From Desulfobulbaceae bacterium (lineage in GTDB: Bacteria; Desulfobacterota; Desulfobulbia; Desulfobulbales; Desulfocapsaceae), in the NCBI GenBank assembly GCA_009773475.1, contig WSXV01000001.1, forward strand, positions 248,001 to 312,000: a DNA stretch of 64,000 bases, given 5' to 3'. This document shows positions 35,326 through 43,817 of this stretch, one piece after another. A program made the translations under genes and the position numbers. The notes under the pieces were generated by a model. The model was not told where the DNA came from, did no database searches, and saw nothing but the letters and a program-made list of their open reading frames with translations. The first letter of the stretch is position 1; every line of letters starts with the position of its first letter.

Positions 35326-36717
35326 CTACTTTCTTAGTATCTCCAGGTCGATGTCGTACTTGTTGATCTTGTCGTACAGGCTTTTTCTTGAAATCCCAAG
35401 CTGCTGATGGGTTGGGGGAATAAGCCCTTTGTTTTTGAGCAGCACCTCTGTGATGTACTCTTTTTCTATCTGTTCGAGGACGGTCTTGAGGAGCGTTTGT
35501 TGTGAGAGGCTTCTTTTGATAATATCCGTTGCCAGGGGTTTTTTGTCCGCGTTCTCCTGGGCGCCGAAAATGCAGGTTCGACGCACCTGATTCTGCAATT
35601 CCCTGATATTGCCGGGCCAACTCTGTTGTTTCATCTGCTCAATCACTTCGGCAGAGAAAGGTTCCACCTTCAACTGTCGGTCATGGCAGTATCCCAGCCA
35701 GAAACGCTCCACCAGCAGGGGGATATCTTCTTTTCTTTCTCTGAGGGGCGGGGTTTTGATCGGGAGGACGTTTAAGCGGAAATAAAGATCCTGTCGAAAT
35801 GTCCCCTGGCGAATCTCTTGTTCGAGGTCTTTGTTGGTCGCGGTGATGACCCTCGCCCTGATGGGAATGGAGCTGTTGCTTCCAAGGGGAGTGACAATTT
35901 TTTCTTCAAGTACCCGCAAAAGCTTGGATTGAAGCGCTATGGGCATGCTGCAGATTTCATCGAGAAAGATCGTCCCGTCCTCGGCATACTCAAACTTTCC
36001 CTGTTTTTGCTGGATGGCTCCGGTAAATGCCCCCTTTGCATGACCGAACAGTTCCGATTCAATCATATCAACGGGGATTGCCGCCATATTGACGGCGATG
36101 AAAGGGCGGCCGTAGCGCTTGCCGGCATCATGAATGGCGCGGGCCACCAGTTCTTTGCCGGTTCCTGTTTCTCCGTAAATCATCACCGGATATGATTCTT
36201 CGGCGACGGCTTCGATGAGTTCGTACAGTCGCTGCATGAGGGGGTGACCACCCACAAGGCCATGGAAATGGTAGCCTTTTCGCTGTTTTTTCAGGCGGTC
36301 ATTGAGGTTCCGGTTGGCGATGATAAGGCGGCGTTTTTCAACCGCCCGCTCAATGGAGGCGATGAGGATGTCTTCGTCCACCGGTTTTTGTAAAAAATCA
36401 TAGGCCCCTTCTTTCATGGCGCTGACAGCCATCGCCACATCACCATGACCGGTTATCAGGATAACCGGAAGCTCAGCGTCGATTTCCTGGATATGGTGGA
36501 AGAGCTCAATGCCGTCCATTTTCGGCATCTTGATATCAGCGATCACTGCGGAATAGCTGTTTTTACTGATGGCCGCCAGGGCCTTTTTCGGCTCATGGAA
36601 GGTGTCAATGTGATACCCGGCCAGGCTTAAGGTCTGCTTGATGGCCACCAGCAGGTAGAGATCATCGTCCACAACCAGCAGGGGGGCGGTGTATTCATGG
36701 GTTTCAGGCTGTTTCAT
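35326..36717 (-). CDS. NtrC-family sigma-54-dependent response regulator (DctD-like)
   Basis: 463 residues. The receiver domain has Asp61 (VIADIKMP) and an acidic pair at 17-19. The AAA+ domain has GETGTGKE (182-189), GAFTGA (229-234, the sigma-54 contact loop), a DEICSMP Walker B region and an arginine-rich segment with FRQDLYFRLNVLP. The C-terminal helix-turn-helix (about 425-460) reads HQQLGISRKSLYDKINKY. It starts inside the kinase stop codon (ATGA), so the two form a pair. Likely targets are the downstream CBS/DASS/NhaD genes or the divergent operon with its sigma-54-like promoter. Confidence 0.94.
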   Translation of the reverse strand: MKQPETHEYTAPLLVVDDDLYLLVAIKQTLSLAGYHIDTFHEPKKALAAISKNSYSAVIADIKMPKMDGIELFHHIQEIDAELPVILITGHGDVAMAVSAMKEGAYDFLQKPVDEDILIASIERAVEKRRLIIANRNLNDRLKKQRKGYHFHGLVGGHPLMQRLYELIEAVAEESYPVMIYGETGTGKELVARAIHDAGKRYGRPFIAVNMAAIPVDMIESELFGHAKGAFTGAIQQKQGKFEYAEDGTIFLDEICSMPIALQSKLLRVLEEKIVTPLGSNSSIPIRARVITATNKDLEQEIRQGTFRQDLYFRLNVLPIKTPPLRERKEDIPLLVERFWLGYCHDRQLKVEPFSAEVIEQMKQQSWPGNIRELQNQVRRTCIFGAQENADKKPLATDIIKRSLSQQTLLKTVLEQIEKEYITEVLLKNKGLIPPTHQQLGISRKSLYDKINKYDIDLEILRK

Positions 36718-38084
36718 TGGGCACCTTCAAACCGCATCGGGCAAGGGGGTAAATAGATAAGAAAGGACGTCCCATTTCCGGAGGGGGGTTCGATTTTGAT
36801 GAATCCTGAGAGTCCCCGTAAGATCCGGTCAACAATGGAGAGGCCCAGTCCCATTCCTGTACCCACTTCGCGGGTAGTAAAGAACGGGTCGAAAATCTTT
36901 TTCTGGATGTCAGGGTTTATGCCCTCGCCATTGTCCCGGATCATGACCACGATAAATTCTTTTTCCTGCAGTGTCTCAGGCTCAAGGTGTGACTGGAGAG
37001 AGGTCTTGATGGTCATCTTCGGATGTTCGGTTCTTCCCATGGCCTGGATGCCGTTTTGGATGATATTCAGAAAAACCTGCTCCAGCTTGACCTCCTGTCC
37101 CAGAACCTGGGGCAGACCGGCATCGAGTTGGAGGTCAACCTCTACTTCCGATAATGTCAGCTGGGCATGTAGAAAATTGAGAATATTCGTTAGAATCGAA
37201 TTGACGTTGATGGGGATCGCTTCATCTTTGGTCTTCCTGCTGAAATCTTTGAGGCTTCGAATAATGGAGGCAGCCTTATTCACCCGGTCGATAATGATAT
37301 GGAGGTTTTCTTCCAGCATAGCTTTATTATCAACGAGATTGGGCAAGACTTTTAAGCAGTTTCTGCTAAAGAGAAGGATCGCATTGAGGGGCTGGGTCAG
37401 CTCATGACCGATTCCGGCAGCCATCTCACCGAGGCTTGCCAGTCTGGCTGAATGAAGAAGCTGTTCCTGCGATTCATGCATACGATTCATCATTGAATAA
37501 AAATCACTCATATCGGTTGCAATCAGCATGTGCAGGATGCGACCGGACTCGGTTGTATAGGTTGATCCTTTAATATTGACAGGGATGCGTTTTCCCTCGT
37601 GATCAATGAGGTACGTTGCAAGATTTTTCAGGGCTCCTTTTTCCAGGGCATGACGAATCGAGATATATTCGGTATCGCCCACCAGGGCAGCCAGTGTCAG
37701 CTCCTTATCCTCAGGGCTATAGCCCAGGGTGTGGTAAAATTCCTCATTCGCCTGGGCGAGTTGAAAGCTGTCGGTGAAGAGAAAAAAGAGGTCGGATAAA
37801 CTGGCAAGAACCTTGTCGGTAAAATCCCGGCCGGCCTCTACTTCTTCATGCTTTCTCAGGACCCGGACGACCAGATCCTGTTTCTGCTTTTCGAGGATCT
37901 CGATTAAGCGCTCATCTTTTGAATGTAAGGATTTATCCACTTTCACTGCTGCTCTCCGTATATCACCTATCAAGGATCCCATTTTCGGGTCGAATTTACT
38001 TGGCCGGATCTCTTCTGTCAATATTTTTACACAGTCCCCATCGTTTTTTTTGAGAAGATTTTGCTTGTAACTAAAAAGTGACAT
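36714..38084 (-). CDS. PAS-domain histidine kinase, partner of the NtrC regulator
   Basis: 456 residues from ATG 38084; an in-frame GTG at 38144 would add 20 residues, and neither has a ribosome binding site. A helical N-terminal part (about 30-90) is followed by a PAS domain (about 90-195, with GYSPEDKELT), a HisKA box GIGHELTQPLNAI with His227, and an HATPase with DNGEGI and GTGMGLGLSIV. There are no membrane helices, so it senses an internal signal. The HELTQPLNAI form is typical of DctB/FixL-type kinases. Its stop overlaps the regulator start. Confidence 0.9.
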   Translation of the reverse strand: MSLFSYKQNLLKKNDGDCVKILTEEIRPSKFDPKMGSLIGDIRRAAVKVDKSLHSKDERLIEILEKQKQDLVVRVLRKHEEVEAGRDFTDKVLASLSDLFFLFTDSFQLAQANEEFYHTLGYSPEDKELTLAALVGDTEYISIRHALEKGALKNLATYLIDHEGKRIPVNIKGSTYTTESGRILHMLIATDMSDFYSMMNRMHESQEQLLHSARLASLGEMAAGIGHELTQPLNAILLFSRNCLKVLPNLVDNKAMLEENLHIIIDRVNKAASIIRSLKDFSRKTKDEAIPINVNSILTNILNFLHAQLTLSEVEVDLQLDAGLPQVLGQEVKLEQVFLNIIQNGIQAMGRTEHPKMTIKTSLQSHLEPETLQEKEFIVVMIRDNGEGINPDIQKKIFDPFFTTREVGTGMGLGLSIVDRILRGLSGFIKIEPPSGNGTSFLIYLPPCPMRFEGAQ

Positions 38085-38144
38085 GTTTTGTGAAATATTC
38101 AATAGAATAAGTTTGTTAGCATGTATTAAGGGTAGAAGTTCCAC

Positions 38145-38656
38145 TCGTCTTCAACCGTCCGCTCAGTGGTTCCTCAGTCTGCTTTGTTCACCCCGCAGTC
38201 ATCCGGCTAGATAAAAAATCGGCCGGGGCTGTGGAGAATTTCAGGTTCCTGATGAAAAAGTAATGGCGCTTAAAGGCTCGTTGCAACAGAATTGTTTCGG
38301 AAATTCAATTAGTTCGAACAGAGCGGCATTTGTAAGAAAAATTGGGAATGTTTCTCGGTGGGCAGATTTGTGCACAGGTACCTGTTTTGTGTCACTTCTT
38401 TTACACTTTATTGGGGTGAATTTAGGGATGACCTGGCAGGGGAATGCCGGGGTGAAATCTGTAATGGCATGATATGATTTAACAAAATATAAAAAATTGC
38501 AGGCAGGATAAACTGGCCTTGAACGTGCAATACGAACATCAAAATCAGCCAGTTTGCTGTCTGGATAGACCTGGAAATGCTGTAAAGATTAACATTAAGA
38601 TGAGCTGCTCGGATCGTACAGGGTATTGACCAGAGCAGTTAGGACAACGAAGTCAT
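38145..38656. other. divergent promoter region, no gene
   Basis: About 510 bases between the NtrC-kinase pair (minus) and the HTH/kinase/TauE operon (plus). It is A/T-rich in the middle, with a candidate sigma-54 site at 38514-38529. A 69-codon open frame at 38263-38472 has no ribosome binding site or recognisable translation and is not called. Binding sites for the adjacent NtrC regulator would be expected 80-150 bases upstream of the sigma-54 site, but I could not pick them out by eye. Confidence 0.45.
38514..38529 (+). promoter_or_regulatory. sigma-54-like -24/-12 promoter
   Basis: TGGCCTTGAACGTGCA has the GG and GC pairs at exactly the spacing of the TGGCAC-N5-TTGCA consensus, with TGGC and TGCA intact. 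It lies 128 bases before the first gene of the plus-strand operon. Two sigma-54 activators are encoded in this window, one of them next door. A match by eye only; such matches also arise by chance. Confidence 0.45.
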
Positions 38657-39259
38657 ATGGCAATCCAACTGCTAAAAAAACACGAGATCATATTCCTTGG
38701 CATTGAACAGGTTGCTTCAGTGTGCTGTGTTTCGGAGGCGCGAGTGCATCGATGGATCGAGATGAATGGGTTGAAGGCCAGTGGGCGGGATGAAAACATT
38801 AATATCTTAAGCTCTGATCTCGTTGATTTTCTAGTGCAATACAATATGCCGATTCCTCAAGTCATCCTTCCGGCAGAAGCAAAAAAAATCCTTTTTGTTT
38901 TTGCAAGTGAGACCCTTGAGTTTATTTATGTGACTTTTTTAATTAAATTTTTTCATAAATTAAAAGAGGATGCCAATTTCATCTGTGATTGTGTGGCCTA
39001 CGGCAAAGATGCAGAATTAAAATTAATGACCTTTGTCCCGGATCTTCTGGTGACCGACACGGTCTCCGCGTATGCGGAAGCGATAAAATTGAATACCTAT
39101 TCCAGAAAGGGAGGAGGAAATAAAATCTTGTCCATCATCGACCAAGGCATGGATCATGAAGATGTACAAAAGATAAAAGATTCCGGCGCTGAAGCAGTTG
39201 TGACACGACGTATTGAAATCAATGCTCTGGTAGAGCAGGTGAATGCTCTGTTTCAATAA
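38657..39259 (+). CDS. HTH protein with a degenerate receiver-like domain
   Basis: 200 residues. Residues 14-50 resemble a MerR/excisionase-type helix-turn-helix (LGIEQVASVCCVSEARVHRW). After a linker, residues 77-198 follow the alternating strand/helix order of a receiver: a first strand KKILFVFA, a third strand PDLLVTDTV with Asp134 in the phosphoacceptor place, and NKILSIIDQG for the fourth strand. The acidic pair after the first strand is missing (ASE), and the conserved Lys seems replaced by Arg184 in VVTRR. Phosphorylation is therefore doubtful. As first gene of the kinase/TauE operon it may be its repressor or co-regulator. I know no named family. Confidence 0.6.
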   Translation: MAIQLLKKHEIIFLGIEQVASVCCVSEARVHRWIEMNGLKASGRDENINILSSDLVDFLVQYNMPIPQVILPAEAKKILFVFASETLEFIYVTFLIKFFHKLKEDANFICDCVAYGKDAELKLMTFVPDLLVTDTVSAYAEAIKLNTYSRKGGGNKILSIIDQGMDHEDVQKIKDSGAEAVVTRRIEINALVEQVNALFQ

Positions 39260-39280
39260 ATTTCTCAAGGACAATCAAAG

Positions 39281-40984
39281 ATGGGACCTACGGACACGAA
39301 AGAGAAGTATTACAGGCATTTACGCAAGGGTTTATTCTCGGCCTTTTTTATTTTCATCCTCGTGCCGACCATCTTTGTCTCATGGGTGACGCTCCACAAT
39401 TTACGACAAAGCGCCATCCAGAGGATAGAGATGTTCGGGGTGCGCATGGCGGAAGAACGGAGTGATGCGATACGACAATACCTTGACCAGCAGATCCAGA
39501 TCCTTTCAACCCTGTCCGGCATGTACCCGGTCAAGGTCATGGGGAATCAGGATCATCTTGACCGGCTCTTTAGGGCTGTGAATGAAAGGGGCCATGTCGT
39601 CGATTTACTGGTCGTTGATGCCAAAGGAACGCAACTTTCCTATGTGGGGCCCCATCGAGCAGCTGTTGAGGGTAAAAATTATAAGGAAGCTGAGTGGTTC
39701 AATGACGTCCTGATTGGCGGGAAGCATGTCTCTGATGTGTTTCTGGGGTACAGGAATATCCCCCATCTGGTGGTGGCCGTCACTGACCCGCTGAAAACTT
39801 ATGTAATTCGGGCAACCATTAATTCTGAAACATTCAACGCTCTTCTGCACCAGGCCCAGATGGGGTACAGCGGGGATGCCATTATTGTGAACCCGGAGGG
39901 GAATTTTCAGACTCCAAGTCTGCAGGGTGTAAAAGAACTGACGTCGGCAGAGAGGGAATTGCTGGTGCATCATGAGGGGACAAATTCCAGGGTCATGGAC
40001 TCCTTTCTCTACACAACGCGATGGATAAAAGAAGGGCAATGGCTGCTCATTATCAAATTCAAAGTCCGCGAATCCCTGGGATCATTCAACGAGAGACGGG
40101 ATAACAGTCTCATGATCATTGCCGCTGCAACCATCATTTTTATGTTTTCCGCGGTTCTTCTCTGCCGCTACATGGTGGGCAAACTTGAACGGAGTGACCG
40201 TAGAAGAGCGGATATGGATCAACAGATGATTCAGGTCGAAAAGATGGCCAGTGTCGGCAGATTGGCGGCCGGAATTGCCCATGAAATAAATAACCCCCTG
40301 CAGATGATCACCAATCAGGCCGGTTGGATTGAAGAGCTTCTCCCGGATGAAGACCCGGCTTTGGTGAAAAATTTTGACGAATACCGCGACGCTGTCTCCA
40401 AAATCAAATTCCATGTCATCCGGGCCGGGACGATTACCCATCGACTCCTGGGGTTTTCAAGAAGAATGACCACGGAGAAAGAGTGTATCAGGGTGAATGA
40501 GCTTATTGAGGAAACGATTTCTTTTGTCGAAAATGAGGCGCTCAGCCACAAGATCATCATTGAGAGAGAGCTGGATGAAAATCTGCCGACAACGATGAGC
40601 GATGGCCCCCAAGTGCAGCAGGTGTTTTTGAATATACTCAATAACGGTCTGGATGCGGTGGACCACGACGGCAAGATTACCGTCAGCACCAGGGCGGATG
40701 ATACGTCGATTTACATTGAGTTTTCCGATACTGGCCCGGGCATTTCGCCGGAAGTCATGAAGCAGATATTTGATCCATTTTTTACAACCAAAGAACCAGG
40801 CAAGGGAACAGGCCTGGGGATGTCCATCTGTTACGATATCATGAAAAAATTAGGAGGAAAAATTGATGTGAACAACAAAAAGACGGGAGGCGCCATTTTT
40901 ACCATAACCCTGCCATTGAGGAAAATGGGTGAACCAGGGCATGAGGGTGAAGGTACATTTGGATACGAAGGGTCAATATCTTAA
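39281..40984 (+). CDS. membrane histidine kinase with extracytoplasmic Cache-type sensor
   Basis: 567 residues. Membrane helix 1 (18-38), a periplasmic domain (about 39-272) with the double-Cache style ([37 protein letters not shown]), helix 2 (about 276-298), a linker, HisKA box [14 protein letters not shown] with His334, and HATPase with DTGPGI and [10 protein letters not shown]. Cache domains usually sense small organic acids, amino acids or anions outside the cell. The start lies 21 bases after the HTH gene and the end 15 bases before a response regulator, so it is an operon member. It probably phosphorylates that regulator. Confidence 0.92.
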   Translation: MGPTDTKEKYYRHLRKGLFSAFFIFILVPTIFVSWVTLHNLRQSAIQRIEMFGVRMAEERSDAIRQYLDQQIQILSTLSGMYPVKVMGNQDHLDRLFRAVNERGHVVDLLVVDAKGTQLSYVGPHRAAVEGKNYKEAEWFNDVLIGGKHVSDVFLGYRNIPHLVVAVTDPLKTYVIRATINSETFNALLHQAQMGYSGDAIIVNPEGNFQTPSLQGVKELTSAERELLVHHEGTNSRVMDSFLYTTRWIKEGQWLLIIKFKVRESLGSFNERRDNSLMIIAAATIIFMFSAVLLCRYMVGKLERSDRRRADMDQQMIQVEKMASVGRLAAGIAHEINNPLQMITNQAGWIEELLPDEDPALVKNFDEYRDAVSKIKFHVIRAGTITHRLLGFSRRMTTEKECIRVNELIEETISFVENEALSHKIIIERELDENLPTTMSDGPQVQQVFLNILNNGLDAVDHDGKITVSTRADDTSIYIEFSDTGPGISPEVMKQIFDPFFTTKEPGKGTGLGMSICYDIMKKLGGKIDVNNKKTGGAIFTITLPLRKMGEPGHEGEGTFGYEGSIS

Positions 40985-40999
40985 AAAAGGAGAATAGCG

Positions 41000-41431
41000 A
41001 TGGCACTTTTTAACGTACTGGTTGTTGATGATGAACAGGAATTTCGGGACATGACGATCAAAAGGTTGATCAAGAGAGACATTATTGCGGAAGGTGTTGA
41101 AAGTGGCGAGTTGGCCATTGAACGCATCAAGCATGGCGATATTGATGTTGTTCTGCTGGATGTTAAAATGCCGGGAATGGGTGGAGTTGCAGCGCTGCGC
41201 GAAATCAAGCAGATAAAACCGTTGATTGAAGTTGTCATGCTTACCGGCCATGCCTCGGTGGAATCGGGAATTGACGGGATGAAACTCGGGGCCTTTGATT
41301 ATTTGATGAAACCGATGGAATTTGAGTCCCTGCACGAAAAACTCTGTGAAGCCTATGAGCGCAAGAAGATCCAGCAGAACAAGATTGAACAGGCTCAGAT
41401 TAAACATGATATGTTTTTTTTCCCAGGTTGA
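41000..41431 (+). CDS. response regulator, receiver only
   Basis: 143 residues with AAGGAG upstream. Acidic pair Asp10-Asp11, phosphoacceptor Asp54 (VLLDVKMP), Thr in MLTGHAS, Lys in YLMKPM. After the receiver there is only a short helical tail. The receiver is very similar to that of the regulator at 48531, sharing LTGHASV-SGI-GMK-GAFDY. It is the expected partner of the Cache kinase just upstream. Lacking DNA-binding output, it may act on another protein such as the TauE-type permease, or in a relay. Confidence 0.93.
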   Translation: MALFNVLVVDDEQEFRDMTIKRLIKRDIIAEGVESGELAIERIKHGDIDVVLLDVKMPGMGGVAALREIKQIKPLIEVVMLTGHASVESGIDGMKLGAFDYLMKPMEFESLHEKLCEAYERKKIQQNKIEQAQIKHDMFFFPG

Positions 41432-41524
41432 TATACGGGGCTGGACCGGGACGAACCGGGAGGCATTTTCTGATGCCTGGAATTCTCCGGGCATCATGCT
41501 AACACAAAAAAGGAGGGGATGAAA

Positions 41525-42826
41525 ATGAAGTTTTTCAAGGAGTTGCACCAGTTCATGATGATGGGCGCCAGGGCTCATGCCAAGTGGGAGCTTGACGTTT
41601 CCAATGTCATTCTCCATGATCGTAAACGAATTGCGCTTTTGTGCCTGCTCATTATCCCCATTCTTGTGGGTGGAGTGGCCTTCGCCGACGATGTCGTCGC
41701 CAAGTTACCCGGGATGCTTGGTGGTAAGAATGCCTACGCCCCCGCCTTTTACACTCCGACCATCTTCTTTGCCTCCATCGGAGTTGGTATTGTTGCCGGT
41801 TTGATTACTGGTTGTATTGGCGCCGGCGGTGGTTTTATCATTGCACCCGCCCTGATGAGTGTTGGCGTGAAAGGTATCCTTGCAGTCGGTACAGATCTGT
41901 TTCATATCTTCGCCAAGGCAATCATGGGTAGTGTTCTCCATCGTAAACTGGGAAACATTTCCGTTGGACTGGCTTTAGTTTTCCTGATTGGCTCCATGGC
42001 CGGCGCTACTCTGGGTGGCTGGGTCAACCGTACCCTGTATGATCTGAACCCTGTGTTGAGTGATGCCTTTATCACCACCATTTATGTCTTTATGCTGGGC
42101 TTCCTTTGCTCCTATGCATTGTTGGATTTCTTCCGTTCCCGCAGACCTGCTCCTGCGCAAAAGGCTTCCGACATAGCCGCAGGTACCGCTGGTATGACTA
42201 ATACCGCCCGTAAACTTCAGTCTATTAATTTCCCCCCCATGATCACCTTTGATGAGGGCGTTACCCCCGGCGGCCGGAAAATATCCTGGATATTTCTCGT
42301 GATCAGCGGCTTTGTCGTTGGTATGGCCGCCTCCATCATGGGCGTAGGTGGTGGATTTTTAACCTTCCCAATCTTTGTCTACACCTTGGGTGTCTCTTCA
42401 GCGACCACTGTTGGTACCGATATTTTTCAAATTATCTTCACCGCCGGCTACGCAGGGCTGAGCCAGTATGCGGTGTATGGTTTTATCTTTTACACCCTGG
42501 CCATGGGCATGTTGCTCGGTTCTTTGATCGGCATTCAGGTTGGTTCTCTGATCACCAAGGTTGTCAGTGGTTCCACCATCTGTGGTCTGTATGCCGTTGC
42601 CACTTCGGCCGGATTTGTAAATCGCGCCTTTGCTCTGCCTTCAAAACTTGCCAGCATGGGCTATATCCCCATGTCTGCTGAGACCGGCAAACTGCTTGAA
42701 GTGATAGGGACCTATATTTTCTTTGTAGTGCTGGGCTCATTTGCCATCTGGGTCTTCTATATCTTTTTCACCAATATCAGTGTCCTCAAGGGAGAGGGTC
42801 ACGCGCACACGGAGGTAAAAGCATGA
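41525..42826 (+). CDS. TauE/SafE-family membrane permease
   Basis: 433 residues from ATG 41525, placed eight bases after AGGAGG; an ATG six bases earlier is too close to it. After a cytoplasmic N-terminal part (about 1-35) there are about eight membrane helices in two halves. Each half carries the family's glycine motif: LITGCIGAGGGFIIAPAL near 90 and AASIMGVGGGFLTFPIF near 270, with GTDLFHI and GTDIFQI after them. The family exports sulfite, sulfoacetate or related organosulfur anions. The substrate here is unknown. Its gene lies behind a kinase-regulator pair and overlaps a small membrane-protein gene (ATGA). Confidence 0.88.
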   Translation: MKFFKELHQFMMMGARAHAKWELDVSNVILHDRKRIALLCLLIIPILVGGVAFADDVVAKLPGMLGGKNAYAPAFYTPTIFFASIGVGIVAGLITGCIGAGGGFIIAPALMSVGVKGILAVGTDLFHIFAKAIMGSVLHRKLGNISVGLALVFLIGSMAGATLGGWVNRTLYDLNPVLSDAFITTIYVFMLGFLCSYALLDFFRSRRPAPAQKASDIAAGTAGMTNTARKLQSINFPPMITFDEGVTPGGRKISWIFLVISGFVVGMAASIMGVGGGFLTFPIFVYTLGVSSATTVGTDIFQIIFTAGYAGLSQYAVYGFIFYTLAMGMLLGSLIGIQVGSLITKVVSGSTICGLYAVATSAGFVNRAFALPSKLASMGYIPMSAETGKLLEVIGTYIFFVVLGSFAIWVFYIFFTNISVLKGEGHAHTEVKA

Positions 42827-43521
42827 TTGCCAATAAAAAAGAATTCACTGGTGGCCTGATACTCCACATAGCTTTCTGGATCGTTTTTGCGCTGCTTCTG
42901 TCGCCGCTTTATCCCGGCCAGGGCAAAAAGGTTAATATGCTGGACTATATGGACAACATGTACAATTCCATATCCAAGAAGTCCGCCTACTTTATCCCTG
43001 CCACTCAGAAGAAGGCTGAGGCTTATAAGGGAAAAAACATCGAAGTGAAAATTAAAACCGATGCTAATCTCACCGCAGACAGAGTTGCTGCGATGTTGAA
43101 ACCTGCCGGCATGAAGGTTGAGGCTGGGGAAAAAGAGGTTAAGGTTAGCGGGGATCTTGGTGGGATGCTGGCTGCCATTATGGTTGATGCTGATTCCATG
43201 TACAACAATGATGGCAAGGCCGTCAGCAGCAGATATGGCTCCAATGAGAAACAGGTGATGTACGATTGGTACAACGTTTTGAAATCAATGGAGAAGAGCC
43301 TGACAAAACAGGAGAAGTTTGAAGAATCAAAGATTCTCTATCAGGCACGTACCAAGACCGTAGAGCCTGGCTATAATTTTTATGGGATCCAGGCGCAGTC
43401 CATCCAGGACAAAGCGATATTGGTAGTTATTTCTCTGGCGGGGTATGTCATCTATACCATGTGGTTCGGGTTTTCCATCCTTTTCATGTTTGAAGGCTGG
43501 GGGCTCAAGCTAGAGCATTAA
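42823..43521 (+). CDS. two-helix membrane protein partnering the TauE/SafE permease, unknown
   Basis: 232 residues. The start overlaps the permease stop by four bases. One hydrophobic helix lies near residues 10-28 and another near 196-218, leaving a soluble domain of about 165 residues between them, probably periplasmic. It contains a KIKTDANLTADRVAAMLKPAG segment (here in part) that looks like a BON- or ACT-like alpha/beta unit, and a YGIQAQSIQDKAILVV approach to the second helix. I do not recognise a named family. The tight coupling suggests an accessory subunit for the permease. Confidence 0.75.
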   Translation: MIANKKEFTGGLILHIAFWIVFALLLSPLYPGQGKKVNMLDYMDNMYNSISKKSAYFIPATQKKAEAYKGKNIEVKIKTDANLTADRVAAMLKPAGMKVEAGEKEVKVSGDLGGMLAAIMVDADSMYNNDGKAVSSRYGSNEKQVMYDWYNVLKSMEKSLTKQEKFEESKILYQARTKTVEPGYNFYGIQAQSIQDKAILVVISLAGYVIYTMWFGFSILFMFEGWGLKLEH

Positions 43522-43536
43522 CAAAAACTCAGAATG
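43522..43536 (+). other. start of the 300-base gap before the chemoreceptor gene
   Basis: The gap 43522-43817 holds the terminator listed next and then about 240 bases with no gene. An A/T-rich stretch around 43585-43620 and a C/T-rich one around 43650-43710 are visible. I see no clear sigma-28 or sigma-70 boxes for the chemoreceptor. Confidence 0.35.
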
Positions 43537-43575
43537 GCCGTTTGTTCCGGGGAGTTTCTTTCCGGAACAAACGGC
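43537..43575 (+). terminator. hairpin after the TauE operon
   Basis: 14-base perfect stem GCCGTTTGTTCCGG / CCGGAACAAACGGC with an 11-base loop, 15 bases after the last stop codon of the operon. The T-run begins only about 11 bases downstream of the stem, so it may be a terminator with distant T-run or a stabilising 3' end. Confidence 0.65.
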
Positions 43576-43817
43576 TTGATTGAGATATTTTTTGATAAAT
43601 AAACCGGTATTTCCCCTATTCATCAAAGGCTGCCATATTTGACTTTGAATTGCCCTTGCCCGTGCCTTCATTTTGCTGCTGTTCAAGCTCCTCTTCCCTT
43701 GTACTTCAAAAACATTTTACTGTCTGCTGTTCGTCCCATGATCTCAGTGCAGGTCTTACTGAGACCATCAACGCAACATGTTTGATTTAAAAGTAGAATC
43801 TCTCAACGTAGGAAACC

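Noticed and set aside
36714..38144. Longer kinase start at GTG 38144
   Set aside because: It has no ribosome binding site and adds 20 residues of non-conserved look; the ATG at 38084 is preferred although also weakly supported.
38393..38450. TGGCAGGGGAATGCC near 38430 as a second sigma-54 site
   Set aside because: The GG to GC distance is one base short of the required spacing.
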